DNA from: an uncultured Ectothiorhodospiraceae bacterium
GTDB taxonomy: Bacteria > Pseudomonadota > Gammaproteobacteria > UBA6429 > Thiohalophilaceae
Assembly: GCA_947258695.1 (NCBI GenBank)
Contig: CAMYJG010000011.1
Span: forward strand, 1-54,952
Length of the DNA: 54,952 bases
Direction of reading: 5' to 3'
Shown here: in pieces, positions 16,990 through 25,004 of the stretch
How the letters are laid out: each line of letters starts with the position of its first letter
Position numbering within the stretch: the stretch's first letter is position 1
Notes under the pieces: generated by a model
Seen by the model: the letters and a program-made list of their open reading frames with translations, nothing else
What the model was told of the DNA's origin: nothing
Databases searched by the model: none
Translations under genes and position numbers: made by a program

Positions 16990-18408
16990 TTACTGAACGT
17001 CTAGTTTGTCAACAGTATCAAATTCAAACTTGATTTCTTTCCAAGTATCCATAGCGATAGCCAATTCCGGGCTGTGCTTAGCAGCTTCAGTAAGAATGTC
17101 ACGAGCTTCTTTCTCGATTTCACGACCTTCGTTACGAGCTTTAACCGATGCTTCAAGAGCAACACGGTTTGCACAAGCACCTGCAGCGTTACCCCATGGG
17201 TGACCCTGTGTACCACCACCGAACTGAAGACATGAGTCATCGCCGAAGATAGTTACTAGCGCTGGCATATGCCATACGTGGATACCACCCGATGCTACAG
17301 CGAATACGCCTGGCATTGAGCCCCAATCCTGGTCGAAGAACACACCACGTGAACGATCTTCAGGAACGAAAGATTCACGTAATTGGTCAACGAAACCTAA
17401 TGTAGAGTTACGGTCACCTTCTAACTTACCTACAACAGTACCAGTGTGAAGCTGATCACCACCTGATAAACGTAAACACTTAGCTAATACGCGGAAGTGA
17501 ATACCGTGATGTGGGTTACGATCGATTACCGCGTGCATTGCACGGTGAATGTGTAACAAGATACCGTTTTCACGACACCAGTTAGCAAGACCTGTATTTG
17601 CAGTGAAACCACCGGTTAAGAAGTCATGCATGATGATTGGCATGTTAAGTTCTTTTGCATACTCAGCACGCTTGTACATTTCTTCTGGTGTAGAAGCTGT
17701 TACGTTTAAGTAGTGACCTTTACGCTCACCCGTTTCACGTTCTGCTTTATCGATTGCTTCTGCAACGAAGTCCCAACGATCTCTCCAACGCATGAATGGT
17801 TGTGAGTTGATATTTTCATCATCTTTCGTTAAATCAAGACCACCACGTAAACATTCGTATACTGCACGACCGTAGTTCTTAGCTGATAAACCTAATTTAG
17901 GTTTGATAGTACAACCAAGTAATGGACGACCGTATTTGTTTAAACGATCACGTTCTAATGCAATACCCGCTGGTGGACCACCACAAGTCTTGATGTATGC
18001 AATTGGGAAACGAATATCTTCTAAACGTAAAGAACGTAATGCTTTAAAGCCGAATACGTTACCAACTAAAGAAGTTAATACGTTTACAACTGAACCTTCT
18101 TCAAAAAGGTCTAATGGGTATGCGATGAACGTGTAGAACGCGCTTGGATCACCCGGTACGTCTTCGATGCGGTATGCACGGCCTTTGTAGAATTCTAAAT
18201 CCGTTAAGTATTCAGACCATACAGTTGACCAAGTACCCGTTGATGATTCAGCAGCTACAGCAGCAGCAACCTCTTCACGGGGCACGCCTTCCTGACCAAT
18301 AACCTTGAAACAAGCCAAAAGATCGGTATCTAGAGGCACATAGTCTGGCGTCCAATATTTATCGCGGTATTCCTTAACACCCGCTTCATAAGCTTTTGAT
18401 GCTGACAT
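16990..18408 (-). CDS. cbbL: Rubisco large subunit, form IA
   Basis: This 472-residue large subunit carboxylates ribulose-1,5-bisphosphate. Active-site segments are all intact: TIKPKLGLS (catalytic Lys169), [10 protein letters not shown] with Lys195 carbamylated in the active enzyme, [12 protein letters not shown], the loop-6 segment [11 protein letters not shown] and [10 protein letters not shown]. The N-terminal segment and operon mark form IA of the carboxysomal kind. An AGGAG ribosome site lies at 18416-18420. It is the first gene of the long cso operon running to mcdB. Confidence 0.98.
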   Translation of the reverse strand: MSASKAYEAGVKEYRDKYWTPDYVPLDTDLLACFKVIGQEGVPREEVAAAVAAESSTGTWSTVWSEYLTDLEFYKGRAYRIEDVPGDPSAFYTFIAYPLDLFEEGSVVNVLTSLVGNVFGFKALRSLRLEDIRFPIAYIKTCGGPPAGIALERDRLNKYGRPLLGCTIKPKLGLSAKNYGRAVYECLRGGLDLTKDDENINSQPFMRWRDRWDFVAEAIDKAERETGERKGHYLNVTASTPEEMYKRAEYAKELNMPIIMHDFLTGGFTANTGLANWCRENGILLHIHRAMHAVIDRNPHHGIHFRVLAKCLRLSGGDQLHTGTVVGKLEGDRNSTLGFVDQLRESFVPEDRSRGVFFDQDWGSMPGVFAVASGGIHVWHMPALVTIFGDDSCLQFGGGTQGHPWGNAAGACANRVALEASVKARNEGREIEKEARDILTEAAKHSPELAIAMDTWKEIKFEFDTVDKLDVQ

Positions 18409-18439
18409 GATTAAACTCCTACATAGTTTAAGTATCTAT

Positions 18440-18467
18440 GATGTTTAAAAAACGATGTTTAAAAAAC
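18440..18467. repeat. Tandem 14-bp direct repeat in the cbbL leader
   Basis: The unit GATGTTTAAAAAAC occurs twice head to tail (18440-18453 and 18454-18467). It lies between the predicted cbbL start site and the RBS, so it would be transcribed. It may be a simple slippage duplication. Confidence 0.8.
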
Positions 18468-18542
18468 AACTGTTAAAAATTCGATGGCGCAAGCATAGTC
18501 GTAACCCTATACATTGATCCAATTGATATTTCATAAATAAAA

Positions 18543-18560
18543 CATAGATAAACATCTATG
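18543..18560. promoter_or_regulatory. Candidate CbbR operator upstream of cbbL
   Basis: CATAGAT-aaac-ATCTATG is a perfect 7-bp inverted repeat. Its core ATAGA-N6-TCTAT is shared with sites upstream of csoS1D and cbbR. It is not a strict T-N11-A LysR box, since the centre falls between bases, so the regulator is inferred. Confidence 0.55.
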
Positions 18561-18734
18561 ATTTATATCTTTTACCTGTCTAAACAAGTATATCTAGCCA
18601 ATTGAGCATAAATATTACCTATGCTCACGTTTCCATTTCGGTTATTTAGTGAATTCTGCAAATTTGAAAGGCGTAAATATAGCACCGAATCAATTTATAG
18701 CCAGATTTTCACTCAATAATCGATAATTAAATAT

Positions 18735-19313
18735 TTATGCTCTCCAATGGCGTTGCTGCATTGTGTTTCGCATTTCCCGGGTTTTCTCCAACATACGGTA
18801 TGTTGAGCGATTGCGGTTGTAATGCGATACCGCGAGCAAATCAATCCAAAGGACTTCATGTGACTCATCATTGCCCGGTACTGGTAGGCGATCATCAATT
18901 TCGAGCAAAAAGCGAATATCGATATGCTGATGCTCTGGATCATTGCCATACGGGGCAATAGAGTGAATATCAACATCAAAAATGCCGCCATCCACTAATT
19001 TAATCTGTTCGGCACTAATGCCGGTTTCTTCTTCTGTTTCTTTTAAGGCAACACGTACAATGTCCGCATCACCATCTGCATGCCCACCAGGTTGAAACCA
19101 CTGGTTCAACTTTTTGTGGTGCATCATCAAAACCTTACTTCGATCAGGATTGACAACCCACGCAGAACCCGTCACATGTGCTGGCCATAATTCACGAAAG
19201 AAAACATTTTCATGGCCTTCAACATAACCAATTGCGCGTTGCACAAAGCCAGATTCGTCCATAAAACGCGTCTGGTAATTCACTAACAGGCTAAGTAACT
19301 GTTGGCGATGCAT
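18735..19313 (-). CDS. Nudix hydrolase linked to csoS1D
   Basis: A 192-residue Nudix-fold hydrolase. The Nudix box is recognisable but altered: GHADGDADIVRVALKETEEETGI keeps the metal-binding EExxEE-type glutamates, while the first conserved Glu is Ala and the Arg is Lys. I start at ATG 19313, which has GAGG overlapping the csoS1D stop; a longer frame would run back into csoS1D. Translation coupling to a shell protein gene suggests a carboxysome-related job, possibly clearing a damaged sugar phosphate or nucleotide. The substrate is unknown. Confidence 0.8.
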   Translation of the reverse strand: MHRQQLLSLLVNYQTRFMDESGFVQRAIGYVEGHENVFFRELWPAHVTGSAWVVNPDRSKVLMMHHKKLNQWFQPGGHADGDADIVRVALKETEEETGISAEQIKLVDGGIFDVDIHSIAPYGNDPEHQHIDIRFLLEIDDRLPVPGNDESHEVLWIDLLAVSHYNRNRSTYRMLEKTREMRNTMQQRHWRA

Positions 19314-19323
19314 CGGTTCTGCC

Positions 19324-19944
19324 TCAGGTTCCTGCCGGGTTCTGTACCGCAGCAATGGCAGCTGCTGCTGCCTCTTCAACGTCCGCTTCACGCCCGGATA
19401 TGGTTAAACGGCCATAAGCACCGACTGCCTTCACATCAACCAGGTTGATATTGGCGGCTTTTTCCGCCTGGTTAGCAGCATAAACGATGTAACCTGCTGG
19501 TTCGGTTTCAAGAATAAACATGCTGTCCCCTGGAATCATCATGTTACCCCGGCGATCTGAACGGTTTACCAGCATGGTGTGATCCGAGGTCATACCGCGG
19601 ATAATTTCCTGCCAGGTAATTTCACACCGCTGGCGATCATTCACATTAGCATTGAGGTTACGCAATACTGCGTGCCCTGCTTCAATGACGTCACTTGAAG
19701 TTCGGTGATGTAAAATCATGGAGCCAAATGCACGCTCAACAACTTGCTGGGCCAGGTGAACTTGGGTAGCCTTTAAGGCGATATCAGTATATTGGTGGAT
19801 GGCCATACCTGGCGCTACTTCAACCCACAAAGCAGCATTACCCGGCACAGGCGGAAAACCCTGCGACACACCCGCTATGTATTCAGCAAGTTGTGGCTGC
19901 AGAGAATCGATATAGACATAGGTTCTAAGTTCTACCTTATCCAT
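19324..19944 (-). CDS. csoS1D: CsoS1D tandem-BMC shell protein
   Basis: A 206-residue BMC-T protein with two fused BMC domains ([20 protein letters not shown]... and [39 protein letters not shown]). CsoS1D forms stacked pseudohexameric trimers with a large, gated pore thought to admit RuBP. It heads a two-gene unit with the Nudix gene, placed upstream of cbbL and under its own promoter, whereas in Halothiobacillus it lies downstream in the cso region. Confidence 0.92.
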   Translation of the reverse strand: MDKVELRTYVYIDSLQPQLAEYIAGVSQGFPPVPGNAALWVEVAPGMAIHQYTDIALKATQVHLAQQVVERAFGSMILHHRTSSDVIEAGHAVLRNLNANVNDRQRCEITWQEIIRGMTSDHTMLVNRSDRRGNMMIPGDSMFILETEPAGYIVYAANQAEKAANINLVDVKAVGAYGRLTISGREADVEEAAAAAIAAVQNPAGT

Positions 19945-20055
19945 ATTTATTCACTTTTCTCTTCAAAATTGCCCATTGATATATGCCTATATTTTGCAGC
20001 CGGAAATTTTAGGAAATTCTATAGTTTTATACAAATTAATATTAACTAGATAATC

Positions 20056-20073
20056 GATAGACTATCGTCTATC
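20056..20073. promoter_or_regulatory. Candidate CbbR operator upstream of csoS1D
   Basis: GATAGAC-tatc-GTCTATC is a perfect 7-bp inverted repeat with the same ATAGA-N6-TCTAT core as the cbbL and cbbR upstream sites. It is centred about -65 from a well-formed promoter. Confidence 0.58.
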
Positions 20074-20410
20074 TGACAGATATTACTTCGAAGATATCAT
20101 TCTGTGTTTGCTACACGTGATTCTTCCATTTGCGGTTGTATATATTTTAAGAATACTCGTAAACAGATAGATTAAATTAATTTTCAAATCATTAAAAAAT
20201 AACAATGGCTTACATTCAATATTTCAATGACATTATATTTTCAATCCATGTAGAAAAGTGATTTCACTCGTACAATAAACACCGTAGTGAAATAAAAATT
20301 GAAACTATGAAAAATAACGAAGCCACTATTATAGTTTATTAAACAGATTCATCAACAAGGTTGGAATCATGCTTAATCCTATAAATTAATTGATATTCAT
20401 TTTGATGTTG

Positions 20411-20446
20411 CAAAATAAAAAAGGCTTAGCAGTTTTGCTAAGCCTT
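20411..20446 (-). terminator. Terminator of tRNA-Lys
   Basis: An 11-bp perfect stem (20421-20431 with 20436-20446, 4-base loop), read on the minus strand, is followed by TTTTTTATTTT. It lies 8 bases past the tRNA 3' end. Confidence 0.85.
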
Positions 20447-20454
20447 ATAGTATA

Positions 20455-20530
20455 TGGTGGGCCGTCCGCGACTCGAACGCGGGACCAATGGATTAAAAGT
20501 CCACTGCTCTACCAACTGAGCTAACGGCCC
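20455..20530 (-). tRNA. tRNA-Lys(TTT)
   Basis: A 76-nt tRNA on the minus strand. The acceptor GGGCCGT pairs with ACGGCCC, the anticodon loop is CTTTTAA (anticodon TTT), the T-loop is GTTCGAGTC, and CCA is encoded. A strong terminator follows directly. Confidence 0.97.
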
Positions 20531-20606
20531 TTGTTTGGAGGCCGGAATTCTACCGAACTCACTGGGAATAACAAGCCCAATGAGCCGATAATTTCCTAAT
20601 TATTGA

Positions 20607-21881
20607 TTAAATTGCATCTAATTTACGCATGCCTGAAGGCAGTAACTTCATATCAACCAATGAGCTTAGAAGTGACTTCATAAAAGTTGCTTCTTCTTCA
20701 TAGACCATTTTGTAGTACTGAATTTTCATGGTTAAAGCACTACCAAATACGATGCTGATAAATACCAGGAATGAACCCACGGCCAATGTAGAAACACCGG
20801 TGATTGCCTGACCAACAGTACAACCCAGGCCGAGTACACCACCAAAGCCCATCAGAACAGCACCGATCATGTGCATGTAGAAGTCTTTGAAAGAATTAAA
20901 CCATTCGATACGGAAGCTGCGTGTAATTAAAGTCCAGATTAAAGAACCTAAGATAACACCAAATACAGATACAACACCGAATGTTAAGAATGCACTTTCA
21001 AGGCTTGAACCCACATAACCAAATACCTGGCCAATTGGGCTAATGAAAGTAAAAGATTGTGCTTGTAAGTTAGTAGAACCATTTTTAGGTTTACCTTCTT
21101 CGCTCTCCATCATCATATCCCACTCACCGTAGAATTGAGTCAGTTTCATTGTGCCATCATCTGTTGCTACTGCTGTGTTCGAAGTGAAATACCAGGCCAG
21201 TAATACAAGAAGACCAATCGCAACACCAGCGAAAATGTTATCGCCACTTTTACGGAAATCACTAGATTTAAAGATATAACGCAACGCAATCGCCGCGACA
21301 ACAATACCTAAGATGATACGCATTGTTACATCAGAAACACCAAACCAGTTACCAACGATACTACCCATATCTTGTGGCGTATTTAATGAAATTGACGCTG
21401 CACCTAACCATGGCGAGAAGTAAGTTTGATACCAGGTAGAAGGTAACTCTTTAAACGGGTCAACCATATAATAAGCGATTACAGCGATTACAGCGAAAAC
21501 TAAGAGTGATTTGATATTACCGCCACCAATACGAATCAGGGTTTTATTACCGCAACCACTGGCGAAGGTCATACCGATACCAAATAAGAAGCCACCCAGA
21601 ATGTAACGACCCCATTGAAATTCACTACCACGGTAAGGCGGTAATGTAGAAGACAGGTCAACCCGACCCAGAACTTCAAGAATAACAACACCAATCAAGG
21701 CAACTGTTGCGGCCAGAACCCAGGCGCGTAATCGACCCGAGTCGCCCATATTCACTAAATCTGATACCGCACCCATGGTGCAGAAATTTGTTTTATTTAC
21801 CACGACACCTAACACAACAGCGATGATAAATGTTGACCACAAAAAGAAACTTTGGGCCGCTAAGAAGCTTTCAAAAGACAT
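20607..21881 (-). CDS. YeeE/YedE-family sulfur-compound transporter
   Basis: A 424-residue polytopic membrane protein with two Sulf_transp (YeeE/YedE) modules. Conserved cysteines that pass sulfur species through the channel in this family are visible: C34 (NFCTMG), C110 (SGCGNKTLIRIGGGN) and the second-module GLGCTVGQAITG. YeeE-like TsuA imports thiosulfate; other members are less defined. A loop of about 50 residues between modules (WDMMMESEEGKPKNG...) is soluble and acidic. Transport of thiosulfate or a related reduced sulfur compound fits a sulfur oxidiser, but the substrate is inferred. Confidence 0.85.
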   Translation of the reverse strand: MSFESFLAAQSFFLWSTFIIAVVLGVVVNKTNFCTMGAVSDLVNMGDSGRLRAWVLAATVALIGVVILEVLGRVDLSSTLPPYRGSEFQWGRYILGGFLFGIGMTFASGCGNKTLIRIGGGNIKSLLVFAVIAVIAYYMVDPFKELPSTWYQTYFSPWLGAASISLNTPQDMGSIVGNWFGVSDVTMRIILGIVVAAIALRYIFKSSDFRKSGDNIFAGVAIGLLVLLAWYFTSNTAVATDDGTMKLTQFYGEWDMMMESEEGKPKNGSTNLQAQSFTFISPIGQVFGYVGSSLESAFLTFGVVSVFGVILGSLIWTLITRSFRIEWFNSFKDFYMHMIGAVLMGFGGVLGLGCTVGQAITGVSTLAVGSFLVFISIVFGSALTMKIQYYKMVYEEEATFMKSLLSSLVDMKLLPSGMRKLDAI

Positions 21882-22047
21882 GTCTATAGTTCCTGTAAAA
21901 TAACTACTTGATTAATATGGCAATTTCATCTGCCATATCCCAATTTATTAACGGCGGGTATTATAAACGGAAGCATGCCCCGATGTAACCCACAAAAGTA
22001 GTGCGCCATCACAAAGCTGCATTTTACAGCGGCAAAAATAGCGCATG

Positions 22048-22737
22048 TTACCCTTCTGAATAAAGGGTTGGATCGGGTAAATTTGCTTCAGCAAATCCCT
22101 GTTGCCGCAGTCGGCAGGAGTCACATAAACCACATGCTCTTCCTTTTTCGTCCGGCGAATAACACGACAGTGTTTTCGAGTAATCCACTCCTAAACGGGT
22201 TCCATTCTGAATAATTTCAGCCTTAGTGAGATTAATCAGTGGTGTTTCAATCTTGATTAACTGGCCTTCGACCCCTTTCTTGGTTGCCAGGTTAGCCATG
22301 GTTTGGAATGCTTCAATATACTCAGGCCGACAATCCGGGTAACCCGAATAATCGACAGCGTTTACACCAATAAAAATTGCATCGGCATCCAGCACTTCAG
22401 CCCAGCCCAAAGCCAGGGATAAAAATACCGTGTTGCGGGCAGGTACATAAGTCACCGGGATGTCAGTAGAAATTTCTTGTTCTGGATTTTGCGGAACAGC
22501 AATATTGTTATCCGTTAACGCAGAACCACCAATATCGCCCAATCCTAGCTTAACAACTTTATGGCTAAGCACACCCATTGACTCAGCAATCATGTGGGCA
22601 CTTTGCAGTTCAACCATGTGGCGCTGGCCATAATTAAAACTCATGGCATAGCAGTCATAGCCCTGCTCTTTAGCAATGGCAAGCGTAGTGGCTGAATCCA
22701 GTCCACCTGAAACAAGAATAACGGCTTTTTTAGTCAT
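22048..22737 (-). CDS. queC: QueC, 7-cyano-7-deazaguanine (preQ0) synthase
   Basis: A 229-residue ATP-dependent enzyme that converts 7-carboxy-7-deazaguanine to preQ0 for queuosine. The ATP-binding P-loop SGGLDS is at residues 10-15. The C-terminal zinc site appears as [17 protein letters not shown]. It follows queE on the same strand, separated by a 144-bp inverted-repeat element. No odd features are seen in the protein. Confidence 0.95.
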   Translation of the reverse strand: MTKKAVILVSGGLDSATTLAIAKEQGYDCYAMSFNYGQRHMVELQSAHMIAESMGVLSHKVVKLGLGDIGGSALTDNNIAVPQNPEQEISTDIPVTYVPARNTVFLSLALGWAEVLDADAIFIGVNAVDYSGYPDCRPEYIEAFQTMANLATKKGVEGQLIKIETPLINLTKAEIIQNGTRLGVDYSKTLSCYSPDEKGRACGLCDSCRLRQQGFAEANLPDPTLYSEG

Positions 22738-22757
22738 GGCGAGATTTTACAAAATTA

Positions 22758-22901
22758 TAGCCACCAAGGACACAAAGAACACCAAGAATAAAAATATTTA
22801 ACCACGGGGAGCACAAGGTACACTGAGTTTTTAATATTAAAGTGCCCTCCATGGTTTTCTTTTAAATTTTTTCTTCGTGTCCTTTGTGTCCTTGGTGGCT
22901 A
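22758..22901. repeat. Nested inverted-repeat element between queE and queC
   Basis: Outer arms of 31 bases (22758-22788 and 22871-22901) match at 29 positions as inverted copies. An inner pair (22800-22814 and 22842-22856) matches at 12 of 15. The arms read like CCACCAAGGACACAAAG. The element fills nearly the whole gap, has no coding potential, and looks like a MITE or REP-type element. Confidence 0.8.
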
Positions 22902-22908
22902 ACCGTTT

Positions 22909-23592
22909 TTATCTACCGGGCTCGTCATTCCAAAGATATTTATGTAACTGCATTTGAAAACGCACGGCTAACTGATCTTCTAAGATCCAGTCCGCAAGTT
23001 GCTGCGGTTTTAATTGCTGATGGCTGCTGGAGAAAAAAACTTCACAGCGGGATAACAAGTTGTATTCTTTAATCTTTGCAACCGACCATTCATAATCCTG
23101 GCGATCACAGATAACAAACTTCAACTGGTCATGGCTGGTTAACAGCTCAATATTGGAATAAAGGTTTTTAGCCTCTTCTCCGGATGCCGGTGTTTTTAAA
23201 TCCATAACCCGGCTAACGCGAGAATCAACTTTTGATATATCTAATGCACCACTGGTTTCCAGGGAAACCTCGTAACCCTCATCACATAAATTATTAAGTA
23301 ACTCGATACAATGCTTTTGTGCTAAAGGCTCACCGCCAGTCACGGTAACATACTTGGTTTTATATTTTTTTACTTCATCAAGAATAGCCTGAAGCGAATA
23401 CCATTCGCCACCTTTAAATGCGTAAGTGGTGTCACAATAATCACAACGCAATGGACATCCTGTTAAACGGATAAACACGGTCGCATAACCAGAGCTACGT
23501 GATTCACCTTGTAGTGAATAAAAAATCTCTGTTATGCGTAAACGTGAGCCTGATGAATCAACTACGGCTTCAGGCCCATCTAGTTTAGTCAT
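22909..23592 (-). CDS. queE: QueE, 7-carboxy-7-deazaguanine synthase
   Basis: A 227-residue radical SAM enzyme converting 6-carboxytetrahydropterin to 7-carboxy-7-deazaguanine in queuosine biosynthesis. The iron-sulfur motif is C46-x3-C50-x2-C53 (GCPLRCDYCDT). TVTGGEPLAQ is the SAM-binding segment, and SLQGES near the start is typical of QueE. It follows cpoB by 6 bases, so it is likely co-transcribed with the tol-pal genes. Confidence 0.95.
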   Translation of the reverse strand: MTKLDGPEAVVDSSGSRLRITEIFYSLQGESRSSGYATVFIRLTGCPLRCDYCDTTYAFKGGEWYSLQAILDEVKKYKTKYVTVTGGEPLAQKHCIELLNNLCDEGYEVSLETSGALDISKVDSRVSRVMDLKTPASGEEAKNLYSNIELLTSHDQLKFVICDRQDYEWSVAKIKEYNLLSRCEVFFSSSHQQLKPQQLADWILEDQLAVRFQMQLHKYLWNDEPGR

Positions 23593-23598
23593 ACAAGC

Positions 23599-24420
23599 TT
23601 ACCTGGATTTTTGTTGACGGATTTTTCTTAATAAACTTTCCGCCTGGCCTGCTTCAGTGGTACCTGGATAGGTCTGGATTAACTTGTTTAAAACATCCTC
23701 TGCTTTAGCAAAAGATTTTAATTCAAACTGACTATAACCAATTTTTAATAAAGCATCAGCACGTTTTGGACTTTTAGGATATTGATTAATTAAAGTCTGG
23801 TAGTCCTTAACGGCAACAGAATATTTACGAGTATGGTAACTCGTTTCTGCTAACCAGTATTGTGCAATATGCGCATAACGACCATCGGGGTAATCATTTA
23901 AAAACTGGCGGAAAGCTTGGGTGGCTTTTTCATATCGTAGCGCACGTAATAAATCAAACGCTTTTTGATACGCAACCTGTTCGCCTTCTTTTTGTTTAAC
24001 AACTCGCGGCGTCGGTTTAGTAACAACAGAACTGGTTGCATTTTGTTGAGACCTTTCTACCGGCGCAGTCGTTTCTACCGGACCTGAGGTTGAAACTGGT
24101 GCAGATACAGAGCCCGCACCTGAACCGCGTTCAATTTGTAATAAGCGTCGGTCAATATCAAGATATAAATCACGTTGACGCTTCTTAATTTCATCCAGCG
24201 CATGCTTTTGTAATTCAATTTCGCCTAATAAACGCTGCAACTCACTTTGTAAACTTTCTACCCGTACCATGACATCAACCAGGCCTTTGCTGTTTACCAG
24301 TCGTTCTAATCGATTCAAGCGGTCTTCTACTGTTTTTGTTTTTGCAGCTGCAGCATATACTGAAGAACTTATCATGCTGACAAACAATGAAGCGAAAATA
24401 ACTTTTGAATAACTTTTCAT
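23599..24420 (-). CDS. cpoB: CpoB (YbgF), Tol-Pal associated periplasmic protein
   Basis: A 273-residue periplasmic protein. A signal peptide of about 23 residues is followed by an N-terminal coiled coil (VEDRLNRLERLVNSKGLV... LQSELQRLLGEIEL), a Ser/Thr/Pro linker and C-terminal tetratricopeptide repeats (AFDLLRALRYEKATQAFRQFL and two more). CpoB coordinates peptidoglycan synthesis with outer-membrane constriction. It begins one base after the pal stop. Confidence 0.93.
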   Translation of the reverse strand: MKSYSKVIFASLFVSMISSSVYAAAAKTKTVEDRLNRLERLVNSKGLVDVMVRVESLQSELQRLLGEIELQKHALDEIKKRQRDLYLDIDRRLLQIERGSGAGSVSAPVSTSGPVETTAPVERSQQNATSSVVTKPTPRVVKQKEGEQVAYQKAFDLLRALRYEKATQAFRQFLNDYPDGRYAHIAQYWLAETSYHTRKYSVAVKDYQTLINQYPKSPKRADALLKIGYSQFELKSFAKAEDVLNKLIQTYPGTTEAGQAESLLRKIRQQKSR

Positions 24421-24421
24421 T

Positions 24422-24979
24422 TTAATAACCAGTATAAAGAATTTCTACACGACGATTTAAACTCCACGCCGAACTATCATGTCCTAAAGCAACAGGCCGT
24501 TCTTCACCGAAACTAATCACCTGGATTTGCTTTTCTGTAACACCTTGCAATGTCATTAGTTGTTTAACCGCTTTTGCTCTTTTTTCACCTAAAGCAACAT
24601 TATACTCACGAGAACCTCGTTCATCTGCGTGTCCTTCTAGAACAACGGTAATCTCTGAGTGAGCTGCCAGGAACTCTGCATGAACAGTAATAATTTCTCT
24701 GTCAGCATCTTTTATCTGGCTGCTATCAAGATCAAAATACATGACACGTTGTGACAAAGGACTGTTAGGATCATTTAACGAGCTGACTTCCAGAGTATCA
24801 CCAGAGACAAACTTATTCACCTCTTCATCACTGGGTGTCGAATATTGATTATCCTCTACCTGCTTGTCAGGAGTTTCTGTATCTGCTTGTTCGCCACGTT
24901 TTTTTAACGGTCCTAAACCACAGCCCGCTAATGCCGCAACTACGGTCAATATTATAAAATAGCGCAGTATCTTAATCAC
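24422..24979 (-). CDS. pal: Pal, peptidoglycan-associated lipoprotein
   Basis: A 185-residue outer-membrane lipoprotein. The lipobox LAGC puts the lipidated Cys at residue 20. A linker rich in acidic residues precedes the OmpA-like peptidoglycan-binding domain (YFDLDSSQIKDADREII..., LEGHADERGSREYNVALGEKRAKAV). It binds TolB and the cell wall as part of Tol-Pal. Confidence 0.96.
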   Translation of the reverse strand: MIKILRYFIILTVVAALAGCGLGPLKKRGEQADTETPDKQVEDNQYSTPSDEEVNKFVSGDTLEVSSLNDPNSPLSQRVMYFDLDSSQIKDADREIITVHAEFLAAHSEITVVLEGHADERGSREYNVALGEKRAKAVKQLMTLQGVTEKQIQVISFGEERPVALGHDSSAWSLNRRVEILYTGY

Positions 24980-25004
24980 ATTATGCTCCTTATTTTTAAA
25001 ATTC

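Larger units (their letters stand above)
18409..18734 (-). promoter_or_regulatory. cbbL (cso operon) promoter and leader region
   Basis: No gene is present in this gap. On the minus strand TTGGAT (18517-18522) and TATGCT (18492-18497) form a weak promoter with a 19-base spacer, start near 18485. A perfect inverted repeat CATAGAT-aaac-ATCTATG (18543-18560) lies about 66 bp upstream of that start, flanked by ATAAAT/ATTTAT. The leader has a tandem 14-bp repeat (18440-18467) and a CATAG-N9-CTATG inverted repeat (18422-18440). The arrangement suits LysR-type activation by CbbR. Confidence 0.5.
19945..20454 (-). promoter_or_regulatory. csoS1D promoter region and non-coding gap to tRNA-Lys
   Basis: No gene in this gap. 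On the minus strand TTGTAT (20029-20034), a 17-base spacer and TAAAAT (20006-20011) form a good sigma-70 promoter, start near 19999. The palindrome GATAGAC-tatc-GTCTATC (20056-20073) is centred 65 bp upstream of that start. A weaker inverted repeat ATTTCACT...AGTGAAAT (20261-20268, 20286-20293) has no assigned role. The tRNA terminator fills 20411-20446. Confidence 0.55.

Noticed and set aside
20261-20293. Inverted repeat ATTTCACT...AGTGAAAT as a terminator or small RNA
   Set aside because: The arms are short, the loop is 17 bases and no T tract or promoter supports it.
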